DNA of 64,000 bases from Enterovibrio gelatinilyticus (lineage in GTDB: Bacteria > Pseudomonadota > Gammaproteobacteria > Enterobacterales > Vibrionaceae), in the NCBI RefSeq assembly GCF_028683095.1, contig NZ_JAJUBC010000003.1, forward strand, positions 1 to 64,000, written 5' to 3'. Within the stretch, counting starts at the first letter, position 1. Every line of letters begins with the position of its first letter. Below are positions 44,028-53,770 of the stretch, in pieces. Both the position numbers and the translations under genes were made by a program. Under the pieces are notes generated by a model, which made no database searches, was not told where the DNA came from, and saw nothing but the letters and a program-made list of their open reading frames with translations.

Positions 44028-45584
44028 ATGACTTTTAAATCTATAATTTCTAGCGATAAACTCGTTTCAATCCTGACTGTCGGATTCTTTTCCGCATTTC
44101 TATTCGCAGCGACGATGGATATCTCGCACTTCTCTACCATCATCAATACGCTTTTCGGCCAAGTCGCACATTTATTTGGACCATTTTGGCAGTGGCTGAT
44201 GGTGGGTAATTTCATTCTTGCCCTGATTGTTGCCCTGTCGCCTGCGGGGCGAATGACGTTGGGAAAACGCTCGAAGCCTGAAATTAGTACGTTCCGTTGG
44301 TTGTCTATGATCATGTGTACCTTACTCGCTGGAGGCGGCGTGTTTTGGTCAGCGGCTGAGCCTGTTTATCACTTCATGTCGGTACCTCCTACGTTTTCGG
44401 ACGCGCAACCTGCCTCGAGCTCCGCGGTTTCTGCCGCACTCAGCCAAAGCTTCTTCCATTGGGGTTTTCTTGCCTGGGCTGTGCTTGGCACATTGTCGAC
44501 GATCATATTGATGCACGCTCATCATCAAAAAGGCCTAAAACTCAGGCCTCGTGCGCTGTTGTACCCTTTGTTTGGTAAGCGCTTAGAAAATCATTGGTTT
44601 GGTGCGGTTGTTGATACGGTATCAATTATCGGTGTCGCAGCAGGTACGATTGGACCAATCGGATTTCTCGCTAGCCAACTCGGCTACAGTGTTGAATCAT
44701 TGTTCGGTGTGGAAAACAGCTTAACGCTTCAGCTTTGTATCCTTTCCGCCGTTGTCGCTGCCTATTCCATTTCTGCCTTTTCTGGGATGGATAAAGGCTT
44801 GCAGTGGCTTTCAAAACTCAATGTAATTGGCGCAGTATTGCTTCTGCTTGCTGTGTTGATTCTTGGGCCAACGGCGTTTATTTTTGAGCAGTTTGGCAAT
44901 GCCTTCGGTCATTATGTGGTTAATTTCCCTGCAATGAGCCTTGGTGAGCACGACGCGGGATGGATGACAGGCTGGACATGGTTTTTCTGGGGGTGGTTCA
45001 TTGGTTTTGCCCCAATGATGGCAATTTTCATTGCCAAGATCTCCGATGGAAGAAGTATTCGAAATCTCGTTTTTGCCGTCGCCGTTTGTGCACCGATTGC
45101 CACTAACTTTTGGTTCAGCGCGCTTGGTGGAACGGGGATATTCTTCGAACTCACGCAAGCGGGTAGCATTTCAGCGCCTTTGGCAGACGCAGGACTACCG
45201 GCAGTACTGATTGCAATGCTGCAACAGCTTCCGCTTCAGTTCATTCTTGTCCCTGCGTTTTTATTGCTTACCACGACCTTCGTCGCAACCACGGGAGACT
45301 CAATGGCTTATTCCATCGCCGTTGTGACATCGCAAAACACAACCCCATCAAAATATCATCGTCTGTTTTGGGCGTTGATGCTGGGTATCGTCGCAGGTGT
45401 ATTATTGATGGCGGGTGAGGGTGGTTTAGGTGCTTTGCAATCGTTCATTGTTATTACCGCCGCCCCAGTATCGCTATTGGTTGCGGTTACCTTAATTTGT
45501 GCACCAATCACCATTAGAGAAATGATGCGGCAGAATGCGCATGTTAACTCGGCTGATTTAGTGCCAGTATCACAAAGAGTTTGA
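44028..45584 (+). CDS. BCCT family transporter
   Basis: 518 residues with 12 membrane segments and the betaine/carnitine/choline family motifs: GGGVFWSAAEPVYHF and the tryptophan-rich WTWFFWGWFIGFAPMMAIFIAKISDGRS with RNLVF. These are sodium- or proton-coupled importers of trimethylammonium compounds or related substrates. The long C-terminal osmosensing tail of BetP is absent. No betaine-synthesis genes are next to it, so the exact substrate cannot be given. Confidence 0.9.
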   Translation: MTFKSIISSDKLVSILTVGFFSAFLFAATMDISHFSTIINTLFGQVAHLFGPFWQWLMVGNFILALIVALSPAGRMTLGKRSKPEISTFRWLSMIMCTLLAGGGVFWSAAEPVYHFMSVPPTFSDAQPASSSAVSAALSQSFFHWGFLAWAVLGTLSTIILMHAHHQKGLKLRPRALLYPLFGKRLENHWFGAVVDTVSIIGVAAGTIGPIGFLASQLGYSVESLFGVENSLTLQLCILSAVVAAYSISAFSGMDKGLQWLSKLNVIGAVLLLLAVLILGPTAFIFEQFGNAFGHYVVNFPAMSLGEHDAGWMTGWTWFFWGWFIGFAPMMAIFIAKISDGRSIRNLVFAVAVCAPIATNFWFSALGGTGIFFELTQAGSISAPLADAGLPAVLIAMLQQLPLQFILVPAFLLLTTTFVATTGDSMAYSIAVVTSQNTTPSKYHRLFWALMLGIVAGVLLMAGEGGLGALQSFIVITAAPVSLLVAVTLICAPITIREMMRQNAHVNSADLVPVSQRV

Positions 45585-45621
45585 TGGCAGCCTGATGTAG
45601 CCATGTCCAAATAGAACGACG

Positions 45622-45651
45622 AAAAGCCATCCCGATTTGGGGTGGCTTTTT
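45622..45651. terminator. Bidirectional intrinsic terminator
   Basis: AAAAGCCATCCC / GGGGTGGCTTTTT between the BCCT gene and the converging MocA-like gene. Confidence 0.85.
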
Positions 45652-45701
45652 GTTATTAATCCATCATTTACCTAATTAAATGGTTTGTATTTTGTTCAGT
45701 G

Positions 45702-46310
45702 CTACCAGAGCGATGACATATGGGTAAGGTAATGAACATAGTTCGCTAAGTCTTCTGGCGTATCGATATCAATATTGCACTGGTCCAAAGCGAGCTTATC
45801 GATAAGATGGGCTCTGTCCATGAGCAGCTTCTTTGCCCCTTCGTCACCTTTGAGCGCTTTGAGTTCATCAAAAACACGTGCATTGATGATGGCTGGAACA
45901 CCAATGGTATCTGGGTATTGGCAACATGCTGCGTCTGATTGGTGACGCTCATAGACCTGACAAAGTAGTGCGACATTATCGCCAGTAATAGCGGGTTGAT
46001 CGGCTAACAAAAATAGCAAGCCATCATAATCATCACACAAAGTGTGAGTGACATGGGATATCACGTCCCCAATACCTTGTTGCCAGTTGTCGATATAGAG
46101 CAGTTTCGCATTCCACTGGTTATCTGCTGCCGCTTGAGACAACGCTTTGTGCCAGTATCCAGTTGCAATATAAACATCAGGCGTAACCGCGTTGGCAGCC
46201 GTGATGCTTGATTCGATGAGAGGGCGATCGTTGATTAGAGCAAGCGCTTTGCAGCTGCCAAACCTTGAGGCTTTTCCGGCAGCGAGAATAACGGCGGCGA
46301 TTTTCTTCAT
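45702..46310 (-). CDS. MocA-like molybdenum cofactor cytidylyltransferase
   Basis: A 202-residue NTP transferase with the signature VILAAGKASRFGSCKAL and the metal-binding LLADQPAI. MocA-type enzymes attach CMP to molybdopterin to form the MCD cofactor of the xanthine-oxidase family. Its ATG overlaps the xdhC-like stop by 4 nt, and both lie downstream of the hydroxylase subunits, which supports that role. Confidence 0.88.
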   Translation of the reverse strand: MKKIAAVILAAGKASRFGSCKALALINDRPLIESSITAANAVTPDVYIATGYWHKALSQAAADNQWNAKLLYIDNWQQGIGDVISHVTHTLCDDYDGLLFLLADQPAITGDNVALLCQVYERHQSDAACCQYPDTIGVPAIINARVFDELKALKGDEGAKKLLMDRAHLIDKLALDQCNIDIDTPEDLANYVHYLTHMSSLW

Positions 46311-47350
46311 TCTGATGGGGCACCACTGAACGACAAGGCGTTCGCATTGTTAAGTGTTGCAATACATTCTGAAAGCATAGAGATTGCGATACCTTCTGGC
46401 AATGCCGCGCCAAGTTTCAACCCGGCAGGTCCATGCAATTTACATGGGAACTGCGATGAAGACACTTGTGCCACCGAAAGGACTTCCTGCTTACGATGGA
46501 TGGGTCCAAGTAGTGCAAGGTATTGGATTCTGGTTGTTGTTAATGCTGAAAGCACTGCCGCATCGAGTGTCACGCTGTGCGTCATGGTTATCACGGCATC
46601 AACGTTATAGTCGTTACAGTACGCTGATAGCAAATCAGCATCGCCGCGTAAGATCTCGTCAACACAATCAAAATAATCACGACGCGCATTCGCAGGACGA
46701 GGATCCCACAACGTTAGCTTCCAACCTAAATGATGAGCGAGATTAACCAACGGCCTGGCGTCAAACCCACCACCAGCAATCAATAAATGAACAGGGGGCT
46801 GAACATATGTTTTCAGCCATGTTTGTTCACCTTCCATGAATCGCTCGCCAATCGTTTCTTGATCGCTATGATGTTCATGCGGTGTTTGGGATACCATAAA
46901 TTCAGCGCATTTTTCGCTCACGACGTCATGCAAAGAGGTCATAGGAATTTGCTGATAGTAGTAGCCGGATTGGCGAGCCAATAAGTGCTCGTAAACCGTG
47001 TTAAGTGATAGATAGTTGTTGTCTCGGGATATTGGATGAAGCACGATGTGCACTGTCCCTCCACACCCAATACCGAGTTGAAATGAGAGGTCATCTTCAT
47101 CCTGACTGTCGTAAACCTGTGTGATTGGTTTTCCGGTAGCCATGACCTTTTTAGCGTGACGTTGAAGGTCTGATTCTAAGCACCCACCGCTTAGCATGCC
47201 TAGTTGCTGTCCAAAGCTGCTAAACAACATCATGGCTCCCGCTTTGCGATAGCAGGGACCTTCTGTTTTGAAAACAGTGCCGAGTACCCACTCGGCATTG
47301 TCTTTTTCCGGATACCACTGACTCAATAGATGAAGAAGGTGGTTTGACAT
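46307..47350 (-). CDS. XdhC family molybdoenzyme maturation factor
   Basis: 347 residues with the N-terminal XdhC/CoxI domain (VFKTEGPCYRKAGAMMLF; LGIGCGGTVHIVLHP) and the C-terminal Rossmann domain (HLLIAGGGFDARPLVNLAHHLGW). XdhC proteins bind the molybdenum cofactor, protect it during sulphuration and insert it into xanthine-oxidase-type enzymes. It is in operon between the large subunit and MocA. Confidence 0.93.
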   Translation of the reverse strand: MSNHLLHLLSQWYPEKDNAEWVLGTVFKTEGPCYRKAGAMMLFSSFGQQLGMLSGGCLESDLQRHAKKVMATGKPITQVYDSQDEDDLSFQLGIGCGGTVHIVLHPISRDNNYLSLNTVYEHLLARQSGYYYQQIPMTSLHDVVSEKCAEFMVSQTPHEHHSDQETIGERFMEGEQTWLKTYVQPPVHLLIAGGGFDARPLVNLAHHLGWKLTLWDPRPANARRDYFDCVDEILRGDADLLSAYCNDYNVDAVITMTHSVTLDAAVLSALTTTRIQYLALLGPIHRKQEVLSVAQVSSSQFPCKLHGPAGLKLGAALPEGIAISMLSECIATLNNANALSFSGAPSE

Positions 47351-47404
47351 AGTTTACGCATCCATTCTCGAACAATGATCAACAGCAATATGCTTGCTTT
47401 ACCT

Positions 47405-49624
47405 TTATGACAGCTTCATGGGTAAGTCATAGAGACGTTTGCCAGTCGCTGCAAATACCGCGTTTGCCAGAGCAGGCGCGATAGGCGGCGTTCCGGGCTC
47501 GCCTACACCAGTTGGGGCTTCCGCTGAAGGGACAATGTGTACTTCAATATCGGGCATTTGAGGTCCTCTCAATACCTGGTAATCATGGAAGTTTGATTGC
47601 ACCACCGCGCCATCTTGTAGCGTGATTTCACTCAACAGAGCGGGTGACAAACCAAACCCGATGCCGCCCTGCATTTGTGCTTCAATGATGTCAGGGTTAA
47701 TGGCAACGCCGCAGTCGACGGCACAGACGACACGATCAACCTGAATCTGACCGTTTTCAACTGTGACTTCGACCACTTGTGCGACAAAACTGTTGAACGA
47801 TTCATGCACGGCGACGCCTCGTCCGCGACCTTTAGGTAATGGTGTTCCCCAACCAGATTTTTCTGCAGCGAGTTTCAAGACGCCGAGATGCCGTGGGTGA
47901 TTTTTAAGGAGTGCTGTGCGAAACGCTACCGGATCTTTACCTGCTTGGTGTGCCAGTTCGTCGAAAAATGTCTCTGTCGAAAATGCCGTGTGTGTGTGAC
48001 CGACTGAACGCCACCATACGACAGGGACGGGTTGAGAGACGGTATGAAGTTGTACCGAAAGATTTGGGATGGCATAAGGGAGTGTGGAAGCGCCTTCAAC
48101 GGATGAGGCATCAACGCCATCTTTCACCATGAAGCCCTCGAAGGGGGAGCCTGCTGCGATAGATTGTCCAACAATGCGTTGCTCCCACGCCTCAATATTG
48201 CCATTTTCATCGAGAGAACCACGGATTTTATGCACGTACATAGGACGGTAGTAGCCCGCTCTCATGTCGTCTTCACGGGTCCAAACCAGTTTAATTGGCA
48301 CACCCGGTTGGCTCTTGGCAATGTGTGCCGCTTCAAGCACATAGTCTGACTGAGGATTCGCTCGACGCCCAAAGCTCCCGCCAGCAAACAACGTGTTAAT
48401 GCTTACGTTTTGCGGCTTCAATCCCAACACGGCCGCCACTGACATTTGGTCGACGGTTTGCAGTTGTGCACCATACCAAAGTTCCGCTTTTTCACTATCA
48501 GCGACAACGACGCAGTTCATGGGTTCCATGGGGGCATGAGCGAGGTAGGGGAAGTAGTAGGTGGCTTCCACTACGTTTTTGGCCTTGGAAAGGATGTCTG
48601 GCGCATTACCATCGCTGCGTGCTGGAAGGCCCCGGGTTTGGGCGAGTTCGACGTACTCGGATTTCATTTCTGCGGTGTTTTTATTGAATGCTGAGCGATC
48701 CCATTTGATTTGGATCTTGTCTCTTCCGATCTTTGCGCTCCAGAAGTCCTTGGCAATAACGGCAACGCCATTTGGGATTTGCACGACATCAACAACCCCA
48801 GAGGATGCTTTTGCTTCGGTCGCATCAAAAGAGACAACCTTGGCACCAAAAGCGGGTGGATGAGCAACAAGGGCTGTCAACATGCCTTCCAATTGGACAT
48901 CTTGGGTATACAGGGCCGTTCCATTACTCTTGCCCTTGTCTTTGCGCGGCGTGCCTGTTTTACCAATGAGTGTGAATTGGTCGGGGCTTTTGAGCGTGAT
49001 TTGCTCATCGGTTGGTACGGATTGCAGAGCGGCAAGCTCTGCCATTTGACCAAAGGTGGCAGACTTTCCCGATGCTTGATGGGAAATGACACCTTGGCTG
49101 ACGAGAACTTCAGAAACGGGCACTTCCCATACTTTAGAGGCTGCGCTAACAAGCATGGCACGTGCTTTGGCTCCTGCGTATCGCATTTGCATGAAGGAGT
49201 TCGCGATGGCTGTGCTGCCGCCAGTCCCTTGAACAGGACCAAAGAGAAGATTGTTATATTCCTGTGCGTTAGAAGGGGCGGCTTCGGTTGATACCTTTCC
49301 CCAATCCGCATCGAGTTCATCTGCTGCAATGGTCGCGAGGCCAGTGGTGACACCTTGCCCCATGTCCAAATGCTTGATAATAATCGTGACGGTGTTATCT
49401 ACACCAACACGAATGAATGCATTGGGTGAAAATTCAGCACTGGAGATGTCTGTGTCTGTTTTGTTTTCCGCTGCGAAGGTTGGCAAGTGAACGCCCAGCG
49501 TGAGTCCTGCGCTCGTGGTTGAAAGCAGTTTGATAAAGCTCCTGCGGCTAGTACCAAGTTCGCCCTGAACGGCTTTTTGATTGTCGTTTTGCTTAGGGGC
49601 GTAGCCATTAAATATATTTCTCAT
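47405..49624 (-). CDS. Xanthine-dehydrogenase-family molybdopterin-binding subunit (IorB-like)
   Basis: The 739-residue catalytic subunit of a two-component molybdenum hydroxylase resembling isoquinoline 1-oxidoreductase beta. A twin-arginine signal SRRSFIK with a hydrophobic stretch indicates Tat export. [20 protein letters not shown] and the final catalytic Glu in [19 protein letters not shown] are visible. It would hydroxylate an N-heterocycle or oxidise an aldehyde in the periplasm; the substrate is unknown. It starts immediately after the stop codon of the iron-sulphur subunit. Confidence 0.9.
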   Translation of the reverse strand: MRNIFNGYAPKQNDNQKAVQGELGTSRRSFIKLLSTTSAGLTLGVHLPTFAAENKTDTDISSAEFSPNAFIRVGVDNTVTIIIKHLDMGQGVTTGLATIAADELDADWGKVSTEAAPSNAQEYNNLLFGPVQGTGGSTAIANSFMQMRYAGAKARAMLVSAASKVWEVPVSEVLVSQGVISHQASGKSATFGQMAELAALQSVPTDEQITLKSPDQFTLIGKTGTPRKDKGKSNGTALYTQDVQLEGMLTALVAHPPAFGAKVVSFDATEAKASSGVVDVVQIPNGVAVIAKDFWSAKIGRDKIQIKWDRSAFNKNTAEMKSEYVELAQTRGLPARSDGNAPDILSKAKNVVEATYYFPYLAHAPMEPMNCVVVADSEKAELWYGAQLQTVDQMSVAAVLGLKPQNVSINTLFAGGSFGRRANPQSDYVLEAAHIAKSQPGVPIKLVWTREDDMRAGYYRPMYVHKIRGSLDENGNIEAWEQRIVGQSIAAGSPFEGFMVKDGVDASSVEGASTLPYAIPNLSVQLHTVSQPVPVVWWRSVGHTHTAFSTETFFDELAHQAGKDPVAFRTALLKNHPRHLGVLKLAAEKSGWGTPLPKGRGRGVAVHESFNSFVAQVVEVTVENGQIQVDRVVCAVDCGVAINPDIIEAQMQGGIGFGLSPALLSEITLQDGAVVQSNFHDYQVLRGPQMPDIEVHIVPSAEAPTGVGEPGTPPIAPALANAVFAATGKRLYDLPMKLS

Positions 49625-50092
49625 TTATACGCCCTCTTTTAGTTCACTAGCGGCATCTTTGATGGCTTGTCGAATACGAACGTAGGTCGCACAGCGGCAA
49701 ATGTTGCCAGACATGGCTGCATCAATATCGGCGTCTGTCGGGGAGTTATTGGTGGCGATGAGGGCACTTGCCGCCATGACCTGACCAGATTGGCAATAAC
49801 CACATTGGGGGACTTCGAGTTTTTCCCACGCAGTTTGTATGAGTGTGGCTGCTTGAGATTCGATGCCTTCAATTGTCGTAATCTGTTGACCTACGACGGC
49901 AGAAACAGGGGTAACACATGAACGTATTGGTTGGCCGGCTAAATGCACGGTGCAAGAACCGCACTGAGCAAGGCCACAACCAAACTTAGTGCCAGTGAGT
50001 TTGAGGTTGTCTCGAATAGCCCACAACAGCGGGGTATCTGCGGGTACGTCTAAGAGGTAATCCTGTCCGTTGATATTGACAGAAAAGGCCAT
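49625..50092 (-). CDS. (2Fe-2S)-binding subunit of the molybdenum hydroxylase (IorA-like)
   Basis: 155 residues with a plant-ferredoxin type cluster motif GCGLAQCGSC followed by a further Cys, and the second cluster domain with CGYCQSGQ and GNICRCATY. It transfers electrons from the molybdenum centre. The ATG at 50092 lies behind AAGGAG; the in-frame start 22 codons upstream is not needed. No FAD subunit gene is present, as is usual for the IorAB type, which passes electrons to cytochromes or quinones. Confidence 0.93.
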   Translation of the reverse strand: MAFSVNINGQDYLLDVPADTPLLWAIRDNLKLTGTKFGCGLAQCGSCTVHLAGQPIRSCVTPVSAVVGQQITTIEGIESQAATLIQTAWEKLEVPQCGYCQSGQVMAASALIATNNSPTDADIDAAMSGNICRCATYVRIRQAIKDAASELKEGV

Positions 50093-50373
50093 GGTTATCT
50101 CCTTCCTTAGTTCTATTGCGACATCAGCTTCATGACGCGATGAGTTCCGTAATGACATTAGCTCGATAGTGATATTTCTATTCGAGTCATTCCAAACGCC
50201 TTTGCACGTAGAAATCGCTTGCAGTAACTATGGCTAACAAATGACCCGTCGGTTATCGAGATTTTCTCTATTCCTTGCCTAAAACTACGGAATATCAGTT
50301 TGGTATCACTTAAGTCGCTTAATCAGTGTCATAATTCTACGGAAGCGGCAAAATAAGTAGGGATAGCATAAAT

Positions 50374-51261
50374 ATGCAATTTGAGTCATTTCTGGCTGAT
50401 CAAGTGGCAGGACTCGTTGAGGGGGAAGGGTGTCACTCCTCAACCATTGAAGGAATGAATCTGTTTCTATGCTCTTCAAATGTGTCAGTGATCCCCATCG
50501 TGTTGCAGCCTGCAATTTGCTTTGTACTTAGGGGGCAGAAACGTGTTATCACGGGGAAATCTTCGTATATCTACAATGCGAACAGCTATCTCATTAATTC
50601 GGTGACAAGACCTGTTGAAGCGACCTTATCTGACGTCAGTAAAGATAGGCCTTATGTAGGAGTCAGTCTCGCTATTGACCAGCACTTAGTGGGTCAGTTA
50701 ATGATGGAGATGGCACCTTGGCAACAAGAATCAACGGAAGAGCAGCAAATGGCGCTGACCCATTCGACGAATTTGACTGAACCGATCGCAGAGGTGATTC
50801 AGCGTTTGGTGGATACGCTTGATAACCCGATGGATCAGGAAATACTTTCAGGATCGTTGAAGCGAGAATTGTACTACCAAGTCTTGAAAGGCCCGTGTGG
50901 AGGATTGTTAAGAAACAGTGTGAGCAATCACGCGGGGGCGAATCGTATTGCTCGTGTTGTTCATTACCTTGAGCAGCACTTCGAGCGTAATATTGATATT
51001 GAAGAAATTACACGCGTAGCCGGAATGAGTTCATCCACTTTGCATGAACATTTTCGCAAGGTCACCTCGGTATCACCTATGCAGTATGTAAAGTCATTAC
51101 GTTTGCATAAAGCTCGTTCGATGCTTTCATCGGGGCTTCAGGTTGCGGAAGTGTCATATGGGGTTGGCTACAGCAGCCCATCCCAATTTAGTCGGGAATT
51201 TAAACGCTATTTTGGGTTTACACCCAGCGAAGCCCGTTCTTTGATAGGCTCGCTAGGTTAG
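50374..51261 (+). CDS. AraC family transcriptional regulator
   Basis: 295 residues. The N-terminal half fits the AraC_N (cupin-like) ligand domain (ICFVLRGQKRVITG). Two C-terminal helix-turn-helices are clear: IDIEEITRVAGMSSSTLHEHFRKVTSVSPMQY and VAEVSYGVGYSSPSQFSREFKRYFGFTPSEAR. It is divergent from the molybdenum hydroxylase operon across 281 bp, so it probably controls that operon in response to its substrate. Confidence 0.92.
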   Translation: MQFESFLADQVAGLVEGEGCHSSTIEGMNLFLCSSNVSVIPIVLQPAICFVLRGQKRVITGKSSYIYNANSYLINSVTRPVEATLSDVSKDRPYVGVSLAIDQHLVGQLMMEMAPWQQESTEEQQMALTHSTNLTEPIAEVIQRLVDTLDNPMDQEILSGSLKRELYYQVLKGPCGGLLRNSVSNHAGANRIARVVHYLEQHFERNIDIEEITRVAGMSSSTLHEHFRKVTSVSPMQYVKSLRLHKARSMLSSGLQVAEVSYGVGYSSPSQFSREFKRYFGFTPSEARSLIGSLG

Positions 51262-51291
51262 TTTGGAATATTTGTTTGGTGCTACTAACCC

Positions 51292-51323
51292 AAAAAACGG
51301 CAAGTAGAAACCTGCCGTTTTTT
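51292..51323. terminator. Bidirectional intrinsic terminator
   Basis: AAAAAACGGCA / TGCCGTTTTTT between the AraC gene and the converging outer-membrane protein gene. Confidence 0.88.
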
Positions 51324-51360
51324 GCATAGAAAAAGGGTATTGTTCGTTAGTCTGCTGGTA

Positions 51361-51912
51361 TCAAAACTCGAAACGAACGTTGAAGTAAAATTGTTCTTTA
51401 TACAGGCCATTGGCTCGGTAATTTAACCCGATGGACAGCAAGTCGGTGGAATGAAATCGCCCGCCTAATTCTACGACACTTCGTGTATCGTCGGAGTCAA
51501 AAGCCACCTGACCTACAAGCAGATTTGCTTCAATCTGTGGCAGTATCCAAGCTCTCACACCCACATTGACCCCGTAAGCGAGTTCGCCAAAATCATGTTT
51601 ATCATCTTCTGGGAACTTCACTGAATAGATTCTTGCGTCGCCATGAACATCAACAAAACCATTGATGGGGGCATGAAAACCCGCGCCGCCAGAAGCAATC
51701 CAGTCTCCTTCAAATTGGCTGCTTCCGCTCACTACAAAATGAGCGCCGTCCATAAAGGCTAACTGGCCAGTTGCACCCAAACCAGATGGGTTACCAGTGA
51801 AGCCAATCTCTAAATTGTTGTAGTTAAAATTGGTCGCCATTGTGGATGCAGAAAAAACAGCTGCCAAAGCAAATACCAATCGGATCACGCGTAGTTTTAT
51901 TAATCGTTTCAC
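51361..51912 (-). CDS. YfaZ-like small outer-membrane beta-barrel protein
   Basis: From the GTG at 51912 (6 nt after AGGGA) the product has 183 residues: a signal peptide ending STMA, then alternating hydrophobic strands and a C-terminal Phe (FYFNVRFEF), the signature of outer-membrane barrels. The overall pattern fits the YfaZ family of small porin-like proteins. A TTG at 51933 is an alternative start. Confidence 0.75.
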   Translation of the reverse strand: MKRLIKLRVIRLVFALAAVFSASTMATNFNYNNLEIGFTGNPSGLGATGQLAFMDGAHFVVSGSSQFEGDWIASGGAGFHAPINGFVDVHGDARIYSVKFPEDDKHDFGELAYGVNVGVRAWILPQIEANLLVGQVAFDSDDTRSVVELGGRFHSTDLLSIGLNYRANGLYKEQFYFNVRFEF

Positions 51913-52119
51913 AGCATTCCCTGCCTTTTTCAAACTTGTAACAATGTATGAAGTGTATGAGTTGCTGGCGTAAAACTTTAGTGGCGAGGTCTATAACTTT
52001 GACCACAACGGCAAACAATTTCTTAGCAATGGGTTGCGTTGGCATTTTTTTGCAAACAGTGTGGTATCTTTGCACGCTTCATCAGTGGTTTAGATTCAAA
52101 AACAGAATGAGGTCTTCTC

Positions 52120-53580
52120 ATGCTTCCAACTTCTCGCGCTCTCATGGTGCAAGGTACGACGTCTGACGCAGGAAAAAGTGTACTTGTGGCGGGGCTAGGT
52201 CGCCTACTCGCGCGCCGGGGTATTCATGTCGCTCCGTTTAAATCTCAAAACATGGCATTAAACAGTGCGGTCACCGCTGACGGGGGTGAGATAGGGCGTG
52301 CACAGGCATTTCAAGCATTCGCCTGCGGTGTTGAACCAACGGTGCATATGAACCCCATTTTGCTTAAGCCCAACTCAGATTGCGGTGCACAAATAATCGT
52401 GCAAGGTAAAGCGGCGGAATCCATGAATGCGATAGGGTTTCAGTCGTATAAAAAGTTCGCAATGACACCCGTAATGGAATCTTTTTCTATTCTTCAGAAG
52501 CAGTTTGACTGTGTGTTGATAGAAGGGGCGGGTAGCCCTGCGGAAGTGAATCTACGCGAGAATGACATCGCCAATATGGGGTTCGCCGAAGAGGCGGACG
52601 TTCCTGTGATCATCGTTGCCGATATTGATAGAGGCGGTGTGTTTGCGCACTTAATCGGTACTTTGGACTGCTTGTCTCAGTCAGAACGCGATCGTGTCAT
52701 CGGTTTTGTCATCAATCGCTTTCGGGGTGATATCTCTTTGTTAGAGCCGGGTCTTGAATGGCTCGAAGAGAAAACCGGAAAACCCGTGATTGGAGTTGTG
52801 CCATATCTTCAGGGGCTCATGCTGGATGCCGAAGATGCCATTGATGTGTCTCAGACTCAATCGACAGAAGGCGATGTGCTTAATATTGTCGTCCCTGTCG
52901 TCCCGCGAATTAGCAACCATACTGACTTTGATGCCCTTCGAATTCATCCACAAGTGAACTTACAGTTTGCTGCGCCAGGTAAACCGCTTCCTCCGTGCGA
53001 TCTCATTATTCTTCCTGGTAGCAAAAGCGTGATTTCGGATTTGACGTCAATTCGTAATTACGGTTGGGACCATCAAATTGCAAAGCACCTAAGATATGGC
53101 GGTAAAGTCATGGGAATCTGTGGCGGCTATCAAATGCTTGGCAATCGCATCGAGGATCCTCATGGGATTGAGGGAACGATGCTTAAGACTGATGGTCTTG
53201 GCTATTTGGATACGCATACTGTGATTGAACGAGAAAAAGTGCTCACCCGAACAGTAGGCACGCTGACACTCGGTGGTGAGCGAGCAAAAGTGACAGGTTA
53301 TGAAATCCACATGGGGGTGACATCGTCAAAGGGACAGACCCTTATTACGTCAGAAAATGGGCAAGACGGCCTCATTAATACGGACCAAAACGTTCTAGGT
53401 ACATACTGGCATGGGGTGTTCGATTCACCTGAAGCGTGTTCGCTATTGTTAGCATGGGCAGGTTTAGGAGAAGTAAAGGAAATAAGCCTAGAAGCCGAAA
53501 GGGAGCGTAGTATCAATGCGTTAGCTGACGCATTGGAAGCGTCGTTGGATATGAGTAAGCTCTGGGCGTCCAATTTTTAA
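52120..53580 (+). CDS. cobQ: Cobyric acid synthase
   Basis: The amidotransferase that amidates four side chains of adenosylcobyrinic acid a,c-diamide in B12 synthesis. The N-terminal ATPase-like domain has [18 protein letters not shown]; the C-terminal glutaminase has the nucleophilic Cys in [11 protein letters not shown] and the His in YWHGVFDSP. At 486 residues it is full length. No other cob genes lie nearby, and no cobalamin riboswitch was seen upstream. Confidence 0.95.
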   Translation: MLPTSRALMVQGTTSDAGKSVLVAGLGRLLARRGIHVAPFKSQNMALNSAVTADGGEIGRAQAFQAFACGVEPTVHMNPILLKPNSDCGAQIIVQGKAAESMNAIGFQSYKKFAMTPVMESFSILQKQFDCVLIEGAGSPAEVNLRENDIANMGFAEEADVPVIIVADIDRGGVFAHLIGTLDCLSQSERDRVIGFVINRFRGDISLLEPGLEWLEEKTGKPVIGVVPYLQGLMLDAEDAIDVSQTQSTEGDVLNIVVPVVPRISNHTDFDALRIHPQVNLQFAAPGKPLPPCDLIILPGSKSVISDLTSIRNYGWDHQIAKHLRYGGKVMGICGGYQMLGNRIEDPHGIEGTMLKTDGLGYLDTHTVIEREKVLTRTVGTLTLGGERAKVTGYEIHMGVTSSKGQTLITSENGQDGLINTDQNVLGTYWHGVFDSPEACSLLLAWAGLGEVKEISLEAERERSINALADALEASLDMSKLWASNF

Positions 53581-53653
53581 ACTAGAAACAAAGCCCAATA
53601 GCACATAATTTCCGTTGGTCAATATATTGATGCGATAAAAATTATTAAATATC

Positions 53654-53671
53654 TGTAAAAATAGGTTTGCA
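53654..53671 (+). promoter_or_regulatory. TyrR box upstream of aroG
   Basis: TGTAAAAATAGGTTTGCA matches TGTAAA-N6-TTTACA with one mismatch, about 100 bp before the aroG start. Confidence 0.65.
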
Positions 53672-53770
53672 CTCTGTTGGGAATGGCGATAAGTTATCAA
53701 TCATTATGTAGGGAAACACATTGTTCAACCTTAGGTATGAATAGTGATTAGCGAGCAGCAAGGTGAAAGA

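Noticed and set aside
48710-49353. Long ORFs of 158-193 codons opposite or out of frame within the molybdenum hydroxylase gene
   Set aside because: They are frame shadows of the large subunit, which has full domain support, and have no ribosome sites or recognisable domains.
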